This document shows positions 8,588-16,014 of a DNA stretch of 17,978 nucleotides, in pieces. Source of the DNA: Sandaracinobacteroides sp031425455 (GTDB lineage: Bacteria; Pseudomonadota; Alphaproteobacteria; Sphingomonadales; Sphingomonadaceae); assembly GCA_031425455.1 (NCBI GenBank), contig JANPJJ010000191.1, positions 1 through 17,978 on the forward strand, written 5' to 3'. Position numbers and translations under genes: made by a program. Below the pieces are notes generated by a model, which searched no databases, was not told where the DNA came from, and saw nothing but the letters and a program-made list of their open reading frames with translations. Position 1 is the first letter of the stretch, and each line of letters begins with the position of its first letter.

Positions 8588-9025
8588 CTATTTCGGGATC
8601 GGGTGCACGTGCCCGGCGTGGCGAACGCGCTTTTCGATGCTGTCGTCCCATTCCTTCAGCATCGCTTTCGCCTTGTCGACGCCGCCAACCATCTTGCCGA
8701 GCGCCGCCGTGAACGCCACGTCGTCCGGCGAATTCCGATACTCCATCACCGAAAGACCCAGTTTGGTGGGAAAGAAGTAGATCGCATCCCACTCGCCGGT
8801 GTTGAGGTGCAGGATGATGGGGTCGATCAGCCCGGCCGCCCGACCGGCGGGGAGGAAGAACTTGTCCTCCAGCTCCTGCACCCGCTGGCTGGTGCCCGGC
8901 TTGAACTTGAACGCTTCGACGGTGCCGAAGGTCAACGCCTCGTTGCGCTCGACTTTCTCTTGCGCGAGGGCCGGAACCCCTGCCAACAGCAACGCGGAAA
9001 CTGTCACGGCCTCCCAGAACTTCAT
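8588..9025 (-). CDS. Secreted small protein, NIPSNAP-like (function unknown)
   Basis: A 145-residue protein with a cleavable signal peptide (MKFWEAVTVSALLLAGVPALA, cut likely after A21 before QEK), so periplasmic or secreted. The mature part has the outline of a dimeric alpha/beta-barrel of the NIPSNAP/EthD type: a strand with FKFKPGTSQRV (39-49), a helix, a strand pair (DPIILHLNTGEWDAIYFFP, 68-86) and a charged C-terminal helix region (DKAKAMLKEWDDSIEKRVRH). This fold guess is by eye and no catalytic motif is evident. The frame is open upstream to 9079, but I start at the ATG at 9025 because it begins the signal peptide and has GGAG at 9032-9035, 6 nt upstream. That ribosome site lies in the loop of a small hairpin (9026-9044). 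It is convergent with rpoD and divergent from the paralog pair. Confidence 0.82.
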   Translation of the reverse strand: MKFWEAVTVSALLLAGVPALAQEKVERNEALTFGTVEAFKFKPGTSQRVQELEDKFFLPAGRAAGLIDPIILHLNTGEWDAIYFFPTKLGLSVMEYRNSPDDVAFTAALGKMVGGVDKAKAMLKEWDDSIEKRVRHAGHVHPIPK

Positions 9026-9064
9026 ATCAATCTCCCCAATTGATGACATGAGCATAGACGAAAT

Positions 9065-9084
9065 GCACGATTGCAGCAATGTGC
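9065..9084. promoter_or_regulatory. Operator-like palindrome in a divergent intergenic region
   Basis: GCACGATTGCAGCAATGTGC is a near-perfect dyad. GCAC and GTGC form the outer arms, ATTGC and GCAAT the inner arms around a single central A, with one extra G (9069) in the left half. It lies in the 108-bp gap between the minus-strand secreted-protein gene and the plus-strand paralog pair. A second small hairpin (CCGTT-CAAC-AACGG, 9091-9104) follows. It is a plausible binding site for a dimeric regulator of one or both directions; no regulator gene is adjacent. I found no convincing -35/-10 pair. Confidence 0.4.
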
Positions 9085-9133
9085 CCGAAGCCGTTCAACA
9101 ACGGGCAATCTTGCATACGCCAGGAACGCGTCC

Positions 9134-9838
9134 ATGATCAGATCCGCTACGTCCGCCCTGATTTCGGGCTTTGCCATTGTAGCTCTCGCCGCCACGCCGG
9201 CAGCCGCCCAGGCCGACGCCGTGCTGGGGGCCATTCTGGCCGATTCCGCGCGGGCGCCGGTGCCGGCGTTCGAGCGCACGGTCCGTGCCGAGCTTCGCGC
9301 CGACGCGACGAAAGAGCCTGCCGTCGTCGTGGATCGGTTCGTTCCACGATCGGCTACTACGGGTACCTGGACTTTGGTCAGTATCGACGGGCGCAAGCCG
9401 ACCGACGCCGACGTCTCGCGGTACAATGCAGGGAAGGCCGACGCCCTGATCCCGGGCTTTCACCGCCTGCACCTGATCCTGGGCGGCCCCGTTACCCAGC
9501 AGGCGGATTCGCAGGGCCGCACCGTCTATCGCTGGGCCAGCCTGCCCAAGGGCGCCGTCATGACCCCCGGGGGCGATATCAGCGCCCATCTGTCGGCCGA
9601 GGCGCTGGTTGAGGACGCCGGTGGCAAGCCGATGCTCAGCCGGGTGCGGCTATATGCAGCCAAGCCCTTCAAGATTCGCGGCATCGCCACGATGAACAGC
9701 TTCGACGTGGTGAGCCTGTACCGCCCCTCCGCGTCCGGAGTTCCGTTTCTTGTCACCCAGACGTCGGCTTCGGACGTAAAGGCGCCCTTTGGCCTGGGCG
9801 GCAAGCGCCGCAGCCAGATCAGCTTCAAAGCGCTTTGA
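9134..9838 (+). CDS. Periplasmic protein of unknown function, tandem paralog 1
   Basis: A 234-residue exported protein with a clear signal peptide (MIRSATSALISGFAIVALAA then TPAAAQA; cleavage likely after AAA or AQA). I do not recognise a named family. The mature part has FERTVRAEL, VDRF-PR, WTLVSIDGRKPT, PGFHRL-LIL, GRTVYRW, PGGDIS, KPMLSRVRLYA, FD--SLY, GVPFLV-QTS and APFG, ending RSQISFKAL. These recur in the same order in the next gene. Alternating hydrophobic residues suggest a mostly beta protein, perhaps an open barrel of the LolA/outer-membrane-lipoprotein-sorting type, but that is speculative. The frame is open back to 9071; the ATG at 9134 is chosen because it begins the signal peptide and has AGGA (9122-9125) 8 nt upstream. 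Only 2 nt separate its stop from the ATG of the paralog, so the two form an operon. Confidence 0.85.
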   Translation: MIRSATSALISGFAIVALAATPAAAQADAVLGAILADSARAPVPAFERTVRAELRADATKEPAVVVDRFVPRSATTGTWTLVSIDGRKPTDADVSRYNAGKADALIPGFHRLHLILGGPVTQQADSQGRTVYRWASLPKGAVMTPGGDISAHLSAEALVEDAGGKPMLSRVRLYAAKPFKIRGIATMNSFDVVSLYRPSASGVPFLVTQTSASDVKAPFGLGGKRRSQISFKAL

Positions 9839-9840
9839 AG

Positions 9841-10524
9841 ATGCGCCCTGCTCCGGCGTTGCTGTTCGCGATGCTGTTGCTCGCCGCCCCTGCCCGTGCC
9901 GATACCTTGCTGGATCGGCTGCGCGCGGAAGCGGCCCGGGCGGAGGCGACCGGTTTCGAGCGAACCACCCGCGCCGAGCGCATGACCGACAAGGGCCCGC
10001 AGGTTTCCGTGCAGGTGGACCGCTTCAATCCCCGGGCCGCCGCTGGCGAACAATGGACCTTGGTCAGCGTGGATGGCCGCGCGCCGACGTCGCGCCAGCT
10101 TGTCGAGCATCGCAAGCTCGTCGCTTCGCTGCCGGTACCCGGCTTCTACCGGCTGAGTGCGATCCTGGCGGGAGAGCCGGTGAAGACGGCGGATGCCGGC
10201 GGGCGTGTCGTCTACCGATGGGACCGGCTACCGCCCGACAGCCTGCCCACGCCGGGGCCCGACATCTCGGCGCGGATGGCCGCCGAAGCCGTGGTGGAAA
10301 AGGTCCGCGGCCGCCCGATGTTCAGCCGGGTCCGGATCTATGCGCCGCGCCCGTTCCCGGTGATGGCAGTCGCGAAGGTGAAGGCATTCGACCTCATGAA
10401 CTTGTACGACGCGGATGCGGGCGGACTTCCTATGCTCGTCGGCCAGACCAGTCTTACCGATATCTCCGCCCCGTTCGGCCAGGGTCAGAAGCAGAGGAGC
10501 GAGATCAGCTTCCGCCCGCTTTGA
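9841..10524 (+). CDS. Periplasmic protein of unknown function, tandem paralog 2
   Basis: A 227-residue exported protein, paralogous to the gene immediately upstream. By hand alignment of about 189 mature positions, roughly half are identical. Its signal peptide is short (MRPAPALLFAMLLLAAPARA, likely cut before DTLL). Shared blocks include FERTTRAE, QVDRFNPR, QWTLVSVDGRAPT, VPGFYRL, GRVVYRW, PGPDISA, GRPMFSRVRIYAPRPF, LPMLVGQTS and SAPFGQG, ending RSEISFRPL. No catalytic motif or metal site stands out. I use the ATG at 9841; a TTG at 9835 is in frame and overlaps the previous stop. There is no strong ribosome site, so it is probably translated by coupling. The 3' end overlaps the convergent TonB-receptor gene by 20 bp. 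Both copies look intact, which suggests diverged but maintained functions, perhaps as partners. Confidence 0.84.
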   Translation: MRPAPALLFAMLLLAAPARADTLLDRLRAEAARAEATGFERTTRAERMTDKGPQVSVQVDRFNPRAAAGEQWTLVSVDGRAPTSRQLVEHRKLVASLPVPGFYRLSAILAGEPVKTADAGGRVVYRWDRLPPDSLPTPGPDISARMAAEAVVEKVRGRPMFSRVRIYAPRPFPVMAVAKVKAFDLMNLYDADAGGLPMLVGQTSLTDISAPFGQGQKQRSEISFRPL

Positions 10525-12502
10525 TCCCAAGCCATAGCGTGCGGGGCTGGCCCAACTCGAACTGGCTGCCCGAAAAGCCGGCCTGAATTTCCGCGTCGGT
10601 CAGATTCTCCGCCGCCAGCACCAGCGTGAACCCGCGCCACAGCGACACCGACAGCTCGGCGTCGACCGTGCTCGCAGGGCCCAGACGGCGGCTGTTCCGG
10701 TCATCCTCGAACCTCGCTCCGAGATGGCGCACCGTTGTCGACAGGCCGAAGGCGCGATGCCGGTAGCCCAGCGTCAGGCTGCCCGAAATTTCGGGCGCCT
10801 GCGCCGGGCGAAGCCCGTCCAGCCCTCCCCCCCTCACCTCGGCATCGACCCAGGCGAGGCTGCCCGTCGCGCGCACGGGCCCCAGCGCGACCCGCATGTC
10901 GGCCTCCACCCCGCGACTGTTCAGCCGACTGAGATTCTGCCGCTGCCGATAGCGCCCGCCGGCCGGCACAAAGCCGACCCCGGGAAAGACGCCGGGGCCT
11001 GCTCCAAGCGTCACATTCACGATCGGATTGTCGAGCCGATTCACGAACAGCGTTGCCGACAGATCGATTGCGGCGATCGGTTGCCACGCGAGGCTTGCCT
11101 CCGCCCCCACCAGCCGCTCGGGATCGAGCGCTGGATTGGCGGCCGTGGCATCTTGCCCGGCCCGAAACGGTCGATGCAGCTCGTTCAAGGTGGGAAGGCG
11201 CCAGCCGCGATAGGCGGCGGCGCGCAGCCGGACTGCCGGAACAGGGCGCCACAGCGCGCCCAGCCGACCGCTCCACTCGGTTCCGCTACGCGCCGGCCCG
11301 GGGCTGTCCAGCGTCGTCGCTCCACTCGCCAGATCGATCTCGCGCAGCGTGCCCGGGCCCAGTCGCCAGAAGTCGGCCCGGCCCGCAGCGGTTAACAGCA
11401 ACTCGGGCGTGGCGCGAAAACTGCCGTCTGCGAACAGGCTGCCGGTGCGCTGGTCGCCGCCGGCCCGACGCAGCCGGGTAGGCGCGCCGGCGACATAACG
11501 GAATCGTTCCAGGGTCGTGCCCTCCGCGCCGCGCCATTCCGCCCCCAGCGACAGCGCCGCGTCGTCGCCCAGCGGCGGCTCGGCAGCCAGCCGGGCGCCC
11601 CATCCGCTCGCCGGCGTCTTCAGCTGGTCCAGCGAGGTGATTGCAATCGAGCGCGTCGGATCGAGGATGCGCGTGACGGTGGAGAAATCGCGCAGCTGGG
11701 CATGTACTAGCGCTTCGAGTCGCCATTCGCCGTCTTGTGTGATGTGCAGGCTGGCGTCGCCGCCCCGGGTGCGGATCTCGGCCCCTTCCACGCCCCGGAC
11801 CCGGCGATCGTCGAATCCGCTAAGAGACGCAGCCAGCTGCAAGGTCCCGGCCTCAACCGCAGCTCGGCCGCCCAGAGCACCCTGGCGATAACGCGCGGCG
11901 ATGTCGGCCGGGCCGGGGTCCGCCACGAGGAACTGGCCGTCGCCCCGGGCATAGCCGCCGAACAGCGCCAGGGTCCCGGCTCCCAGCCGCGTACCGAGCG
12001 AGCCGCTCGCATCGAACGACCCCCGGCTTCCGCCGCGCACCTGCATGGCGCTCGTCATGCCCGTCTTCAGCGCAAGAGTCCCGGCCAGCGCACCCGAGCC
12101 GCCCAGCCCGCCGCCCCGCACCAGTTCGGCCGAAGCGATAGGCCGCCCGATGAGGTTTCCCCAGGCAACGAAGCCGAAGAAAGGGTCCACCAGCGGCACG
12201 CCGTCCAGCGTAACAAGGAGGCGGCTGGCGGCGTTGCCCGACAGCCCGCGCGCGGTGATGCCCTCGGCCGTCGGGTTCGCGGTCCGTGTCGAGCTTGCGC
12301 GGAACAGCTGCACGCCGCCGAGATTGCGCAGCGCCTCCTCCACCCGGCCCGACGCGGTGCGAAGCGTCTCGCCCTCCAGCCGCACCACCCCGAATGCCTC
12401 CATGCCGGCGGCAGGCGTGATCGCCCGTCCGGTAACGAATATGGTCTCGGCGATGGACTCGGCGATCAGGGCCGGGGGCGGTGGTGGGGGAATATCGGGC
12501 AC
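10505..12502 (-). CDS. TonB-dependent receptor (start uncertain, no signal peptide visible)
   Basis: Outer-membrane TonB-dependent receptor for active uptake of an unknown substrate. It has 665 residues from the GTG at 12502. Seen: a Pro-rich start (PPPPPP, 5-10), a TonB-box-like ETIFVTG (19-25), a plug domain (about 35-145) with GLSGNAASRLLVTLDGVPLV and AELVRGGGLGGSGALAG, then a beta barrel with many alternating strands, the conserved YRGWRLPTLNELHRPF, the ENLTD motif near the end and a last strand PRTLWLGIKAGGS. The odd point is the N-terminus. A signal peptide is required for export but none is seen. The frame upstream of 12502 is open only to a stop at 12563-12565, with no other start codon and no hydrophobic core (about 20 codons). 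Either the 5' end was lost, or a frameshift separates it. A nitroreductase gene starts 44 bp away divergently. The 3' end overlaps the tandem paralog by 20 bp. Confidence 0.88.
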   Translation of the reverse strand: MPDIPPPPPPALIAESIAETIFVTGRAITPAAGMEAFGVVRLEGETLRTASGRVEEALRNLGGVQLFRASSTRTANPTAEGITARGLSGNAASRLLVTLDGVPLVDPFFGFVAWGNLIGRPIASAELVRGGGLGGSGALAGTLALKTGMTSAMQVRGGSRGSFDASGSLGTRLGAGTLALFGGYARGDGQFLVADPGPADIAARYRQGALGGRAAVEAGTLQLAASLSGFDDRRVRGVEGAEIRTRGGDASLHITQDGEWRLEALVHAQLRDFSTVTRILDPTRSIAITSLDQLKTPASGWGARLAAEPPLGDDAALSLGAEWRGAEGTTLERFRYVAGAPTRLRRAGGDQRTGSLFADGSFRATPELLLTAAGRADFWRLGPGTLREIDLASGATTLDSPGPARSGTEWSGRLGALWRPVPAVRLRAAAYRGWRLPTLNELHRPFRAGQDATAANPALDPERLVGAEASLAWQPIAAIDLSATLFVNRLDNPIVNVTLGAGPGVFPGVGFVPAGGRYRQRQNLSRLNSRGVEADMRVALGPVRATGSLAWVDAEVRGGGLDGLRPAQAPEISGSLTLGYRHRAFGLSTTVRHLGARFEDDRNSRRLGPASTVDAELSVSLWRGFTLVLAAENLTDAEIQAGFSGSQFELGQPRTLWLGIKAGGS

Positions 12503-12546
12503 GCTGTCGCCTAGCGTGGCAGCGGGGCCTGTGCCAAGGGCGGGCG

Positions 12547-13137
12547 ATGGACCAAAGCCTGTTCAACGACCGTTCCACCCCGCTCGCGCTCAGCCTCACC
12601 CGACGCTCGGGCAAGGCCCGCGATCTTGTGGCGCCCGGCCCGAGCGACGCAGAGCTCGGCACCATCCTGGAAGCTGCCAGCCGTGTTCCCGATCATGGCA
12701 AGCTGGCGCCGTGGCGCTTCGTCATCCTGGACGATCGGCAGGCGTTCGCGGCGCTGCTGGAACGGCTGTACCGCGCCGACAAGCCCGATGCCGGCCGCCT
12801 GGAGCTGGACGCGCTGGTCGCCTTCGCCCGGCAGGCACCAAGACTGGTCGCCCTGATCTTCACGCCGAAGCAAAGCCATATCCCGCTGTGGGAACAGCAA
12901 TTGTCGGCCGGTGCCGCGGCGCAGTCGCTGCTGATGGCGGCTCACGCGATGGGCTTTGCCGGCAACTGGCTGACCGGCGCGCCCGCCTATCTGCCGGGCA
13001 TCGCCAGCGAGCTCGGGTCACCCGGTGGCCAGGTTGCGGGTTACTTCTTCCTCGGCACGCCGTCGCGGCCGTTGGAGGAACGACCCCGCCCGGCTGCGCA
13101 GGATGTCATCGGCAGCTGGCCCGCTACATCAGCCTGA
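12547..13137 (+). CDS. Nitroreductase-family FMN oxidoreductase (YdjA-like)
   Basis: A 196-residue flavoprotein of the nitroreductase superfamily, expected to use NAD(P)H and FMN. Compact members of this size resemble E. coli YdjA; the physiological substrate is unknown. Seen: the FMN-phosphate-binding TRRSGKARDL (18-27), the typical RVPDHGKLAPWRFVI (46-60), IPLWEQQLSAGAAAQSLLMA (112-131) in the dimer/FMN helix, GFAGNWLTG (136-144) and GYFFLGTP (165-172). The ATG at 12547 is preceded by AAGGG (12536-12540), 6 nt upstream. The frame is open to 12481, but that extension has no ribosome site and overlaps the receptor 5' end. It is divergent from the TonB receptor and 119 bp upstream of the CysQ-like gene on the same strand. 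Confidence 0.93.
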   Translation: MDQSLFNDRSTPLALSLTRRSGKARDLVAPGPSDAELGTILEAASRVPDHGKLAPWRFVILDDRQAFAALLERLYRADKPDAGRLELDALVAFARQAPRLVALIFTPKQSHIPLWEQQLSAGAAAQSLLMAAHAMGFAGNWLTGAPAYLPGIASELGSPGGQVAGYFFLGTPSRPLEERPRPAAQDVIGSWPATSA

Positions 13138-13199
13138 CCACCGAATGGGCGAGGCCAGCTTGCCGCACGTCATGACATCCGCATCGAACCCTGTCGTTT

Positions 13200-13214
13200 C
13201 TGTGTTACGCACAG
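13200..13214. promoter_or_regulatory. Small inverted repeat in the nitroreductase-cysQ gap
   Basis: CTGTG and CACAG flank a 5-nt loop (TTACG). It sits in the 119-bp gap, 43 nt before the next start codon. The pairing is exact but short. It could be an operator half-site pair or chance. No convincing -35/-10 was found in this gap. Confidence 0.2.
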
Positions 13215-13256
13215 CATAGACCGACCACCCTTCGCCACAAGAGCCGCTGCAATCAG

Positions 13257-14093
13257 ATGTCCGCTTCCTCCAGAACACCCAGCCTTGCCGACGATCTGGC
13301 CCATGCCCGCCTGCTGGAGCGACTTGCCCCGGCGATGCGCGAGGCCGGTGCCCTGATCGAGGCGCTGAAGGCAGACGGCTGCACCGACCGGCAGCGCGAC
13401 AAAGCCGATCGCTCCCCGGTTACCGAAGCCGACGAGGCCGCCGAGACGCTGCTGGAGGCAGCGATCCGGGCGCTCGACCCCACCGCTATCATCGTCGGCG
13501 AGGAAGCCAGCGCTGCCGGGGTCCAGCCCGACGCCACGGCGCGCTTCTGGCTGATCGACCCGCTGGACGGCACGCGCGATTTCGTGGAGGGCGGCAACGA
13601 TTATTCGGTGAATGTCGGCTTGATCGAGGCCGGCGTGCCGACATTGGGCCTGGTGCTGCACCCGCCCACGGGCACCTTGTGGACCGGCGCGGCGCATCTG
13701 GGCGCCTGGAAGGAGGCGCCGGACGTGGCGCGCCAGCCGATCCGGGCCAATGCGCTGGGGGAGCGCCCGGTGATCGTTACCAGCCGATCGCACCTCGATG
13801 ACCGCACCAAAGCCTGGGCCGCACAAGTCGCCGACGCTGCTCTGCGCCCGTCGGGGTCGTCGCTGAAATTCTGCCTGCTGGCGGAGGGCGAAGCCGACAT
13901 CTATCCCCGCTATGGCCCGACGTCCGAGTGGGATACGGCCGCCGCAGATGCCATCCTGCGCGCGGCAGGCGGCATCACGATCGGCACGGATGGCAGCCCG
14001 CTGCCCTATGGCAAGCCGCGGTACCTGAACCCCAGTTTCCTGGCGCTGGCCGACCCCGGCTGCGCATCGCGACTGCCGCCGTTCGAGGCCTGA
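13257..14093 (+). CDS. cysQ: 3'(2'),5'-bisphosphate nucleotidase-like phosphatase (CysQ, inositol monophosphatase family)
   Basis: Magnesium-dependent phosphatase of the inositol monophosphatase superfamily. CysQ members remove the 3'-phosphate from adenosine 3',5'-bisphosphate, a by-product of sulfate assimilation. Length 278 residues, somewhat longer than E. coli CysQ (246). Metal-binding residues are present: E82 (VGEEAS), D101 and D104 in the signature DPLDGTRDF (101-109), and D226 in SEWDTAAADAIL. SPVTEAD (53-59) and the C-terminal LPYGKPRYLNPSFLAL (249-264) favour CysQ over plain inositol monophosphatase; histidinol-phosphatase or SuhB-like activity is less likely. ATG 13257 has only a weak upstream site, and the first 20 residues are not conserved-looking, so the true start could be slightly internal. 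It converges on the acyl-CoA dehydrogenase, with 19 bp between stops. Confidence 0.88.
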   Translation: MSASSRTPSLADDLAHARLLERLAPAMREAGALIEALKADGCTDRQRDKADRSPVTEADEAAETLLEAAIRALDPTAIIVGEEASAAGVQPDATARFWLIDPLDGTRDFVEGGNDYSVNVGLIEAGVPTLGLVLHPPTGTLWTGAAHLGAWKEAPDVARQPIRANALGERPVIVTSRSHLDDRTKAWAAQVADAALRPSGSSLKFCLLAEGEADIYPRYGPTSEWDTAAADAILRAAGGITIGTDGSPLPYGKPRYLNPSFLALADPGCASRLPPFEA

Positions 14094-14112
14094 ATACGCC
14101 GGCGCGCCATGC

Positions 14113-15909
14113 TCACGCCGCCAGCAGCGCATCCTCCGGAATTGCGAACAGCAAGTCGGCGCCTCGGGTGATCGGGCCGAGCAGCGCGGGGGCTGCGGGC
14201 AGGATTTGCTCGGCATAGAAGCGCGCGGTGGCGATCTTGGCGTTCAGAAACGCCGGGTCGCCCTCCCCCGCCTTCAGGCGCCGCACGGCTTCGGCCGCCT
14301 GCCGACCCAGCAAGGTTCCGCCCAGCGTCAGGCCGAACATCCGAAGATAGGGCGTCGCGGCAGCCGCGGTGTCAGCCAGCTTGTCGCCTTCGTTGCCGCT
14401 GACCCAGACCGAGGCGGTCTGCAACGCCTCCAGCGCTTCTTCCAGATAGGGCCCGAGCTGCCCGAGGTCGCCGGATTTGGGCAGCCCGGCGATGAACTGG
14501 CGCTCGCGCTGGAACAGGCTGCGCCAGTGCCGCCCGCCCTCCATCGGCAGCTTGCGACCGACAAGGTCCAGCGCCTGAATGCCGTTGGTGCCCTCGTAAA
14601 TGGGCGCGATCCGGGCGTCGCGGTAATGCTGCGCCGCGCCGGTCTCCTCCACGAACCCCATTCCGCCGAACACCTGAAGCGCGAGGCTCGTCATCTCCAC
14701 GCCCATGTCGGTCGCGAATGCCTTGGTAACGGGGGTGAGCAGATCGGCCAGCCCCTGCGCCTCCGCCTTCTTCTGCGGGTCCGGCTCGGCATGAGCACGA
14801 TCGACGGCAGCGGCATTCAGATAGGCAATGGCGCGTGCGGCTTCGGTGTAGGCCTTCACCGTCATCAGCATGCGCCGGACGTCGGCATGCTCGATAATGC
14901 GAACTGCCTCGCGACCTGGCCCGCCGAATTTCGCCGACTGCACCCGGTTCCGGGCATAATCGAGCGCGTGCTGGTAGGCGCGCTCGGCGATGGCAATGCC
15001 CTGCAGGCCCACGTTGATCCGCGCATGGTTCATCATGGTGAACATCGCGCGCATGCCGGCATGTTCCTCGCCGATCATGTAGCCGACGCAATCATTGTTA
15101 TCGCCGAACGCCATCGTGCAGGTTGGGCTGGCGTGAATGCCGAGCTTGTGCTCCGTCGAGACGGCCCGGACGTCGTTGCGCGCGCCCAGGGAACCGTCGG
15201 TGTTGACCAGGAACTTTGGCACCACGAACAGCGAGATGCCTCGCGTTCCCGGCGGCGCATCGGGCGTGCGTGCCAGCACCAGGTGGATGATGTTCTCGGC
15301 GAGGTCATGCTCGCCCCAGGTGATGTAGATCTTCTGGCCCTTCAGCCGCCAGGTGCCATCGAGCGCAGGGGTCGCCGTGGTGCGCAGCGCGCCCACGTCG
15401 GAGCCGGCCTGCGGTTCCGTCAGGTTCATCGTGCCGGTCCAGCGGCCTTCCACCAGGGGCCGCAGGAAGCGCTCCTTCTGGCGCGGGCTGGCGTGCGCCT
15501 GCAGCGCCTCGATCGCGCCCAGCGTCAGCATCGGGCACAGCGAGAAGGCCATGTTGGCGCTGGTGATCTGCTCCTGCACGGCAGCGGCCAGTGCGAACGG
15601 CAGGCCCTGCCCCCCCATTGCCGGGTCCGCGTTCAAGCCGATCCAGCCGCCCTCGCCATAGGCCCTGAATGCCTCGCGGAACCCCTCTGGCAGGGTCACA
15701 ACGCCATCGACGGCACGAGCGCCCGCTTTGTCGCCTAGCGCGTTCAGGGGGGCGAATGCCTGCGCCGAAAGCTTTCCCGCCTCGGCAAGGATTGCGTCAA
15801 CCATATCCGGCGATGCGGCCTCGAAACCCGGCAGACCTGCGAGCCCAGCAATGTCTGCCGTAACGTCCAGCGCAAAGCGCTGCTCCGCAATCGGCGGCGT
15901 ATAGCTCAT
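14113..15909 (-). CDS. Acyl-CoA dehydrogenase, large DmdC-like family
   Basis: FAD-dependent acyl-CoA dehydrogenase of about 600 residues. It introduces an alpha-beta double bond into an acyl-CoA and passes electrons to ETF. Length 598 residues. Seen: a short N-terminal extension typical of the long subfamily (MSYTPPIAEQRFAL), MNLTEPQAGSD (161-171) of the FAD/substrate middle domain, the dehydrogenase helix bundle including LALQVFGGMGFVEE (409-422), and the catalytic base E439 in IYEGTNGIQALDL. A further C-terminal domain follows after about 455. This architecture is that of 3-methylmercaptopropionyl-CoA dehydrogenase (DmdC) and many uncharacterised fatty-acid enzymes. DMSP breakdown should not be assumed, since no dmd genes are near. 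ATG 15909 has AGGGGG 6 nt upstream. It is divergent from the Sua5 gene across 105 bp. Confidence 0.95.
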   Translation of the reverse strand: MSYTPPIAEQRFALDVTADIAGLAGLPGFEAASPDMVDAILAEAGKLSAQAFAPLNALGDKAGARAVDGVVTLPEGFREAFRAYGEGGWIGLNADPAMGGQGLPFALAAAVQEQITSANMAFSLCPMLTLGAIEALQAHASPRQKERFLRPLVEGRWTGTMNLTEPQAGSDVGALRTTATPALDGTWRLKGQKIYITWGEHDLAENIIHLVLARTPDAPPGTRGISLFVVPKFLVNTDGSLGARNDVRAVSTEHKLGIHASPTCTMAFGDNNDCVGYMIGEEHAGMRAMFTMMNHARINVGLQGIAIAERAYQHALDYARNRVQSAKFGGPGREAVRIIEHADVRRMLMTVKAYTEAARAIAYLNAAAVDRAHAEPDPQKKAEAQGLADLLTPVTKAFATDMGVEMTSLALQVFGGMGFVEETGAAQHYRDARIAPIYEGTNGIQALDLVGRKLPMEGGRHWRSLFQRERQFIAGLPKSGDLGQLGPYLEEALEALQTASVWVSGNEGDKLADTAAAATPYLRMFGLTLGGTLLGRQAAEAVRRLKAGEGDPAFLNAKIATARFYAEQILPAAPALLGPITRGADLLFAIPEDALLAA

Positions 15910-15978
15910 GTCCGACCCCCTGGCCTGTAGATGGTGCGCCTGCCCACATCGCGCCGTATCCGATTGGCATTGCTGCCA

Positions 15979-16007
15979 TTGGGAACTCCGCGCCAGCCAG
16001 CTATAGC
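15979..16007 (+). promoter_or_regulatory. Candidate sigma-70 promoter for the Sua5 gene
   Basis: TTGGGA (15979-15984) and TATAGC (16002-16007) are separated by 17 nt; each matches its consensus hexamer at 4 of 6 positions. Transcription would begin about 7 nt downstream, at 16014-16015, coinciding with the chosen ATG at 16015. Together with the absence of a Shine-Dalgarno this suggests a leaderless mRNA. A small hairpin (TGGCA-TTGC-TGCCA, 15965-15978) lies directly upstream of the -35. Confidence 0.45.
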
Positions 16008-16014
16008 GGCAGTG

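Noticed and set aside
11735..12514. Plus-strand frames opposite the TonB receptor
   Set aside because: The Arg/Pro/Ala-rich products are typical of antisense reading of GC-rich genes.
14206..15738. Plus-strand 510-codon frame opposite the acyl-CoA dehydrogenase
   Set aside because: Shadow frame; the dehydrogenase has all family motifs on the minus strand.
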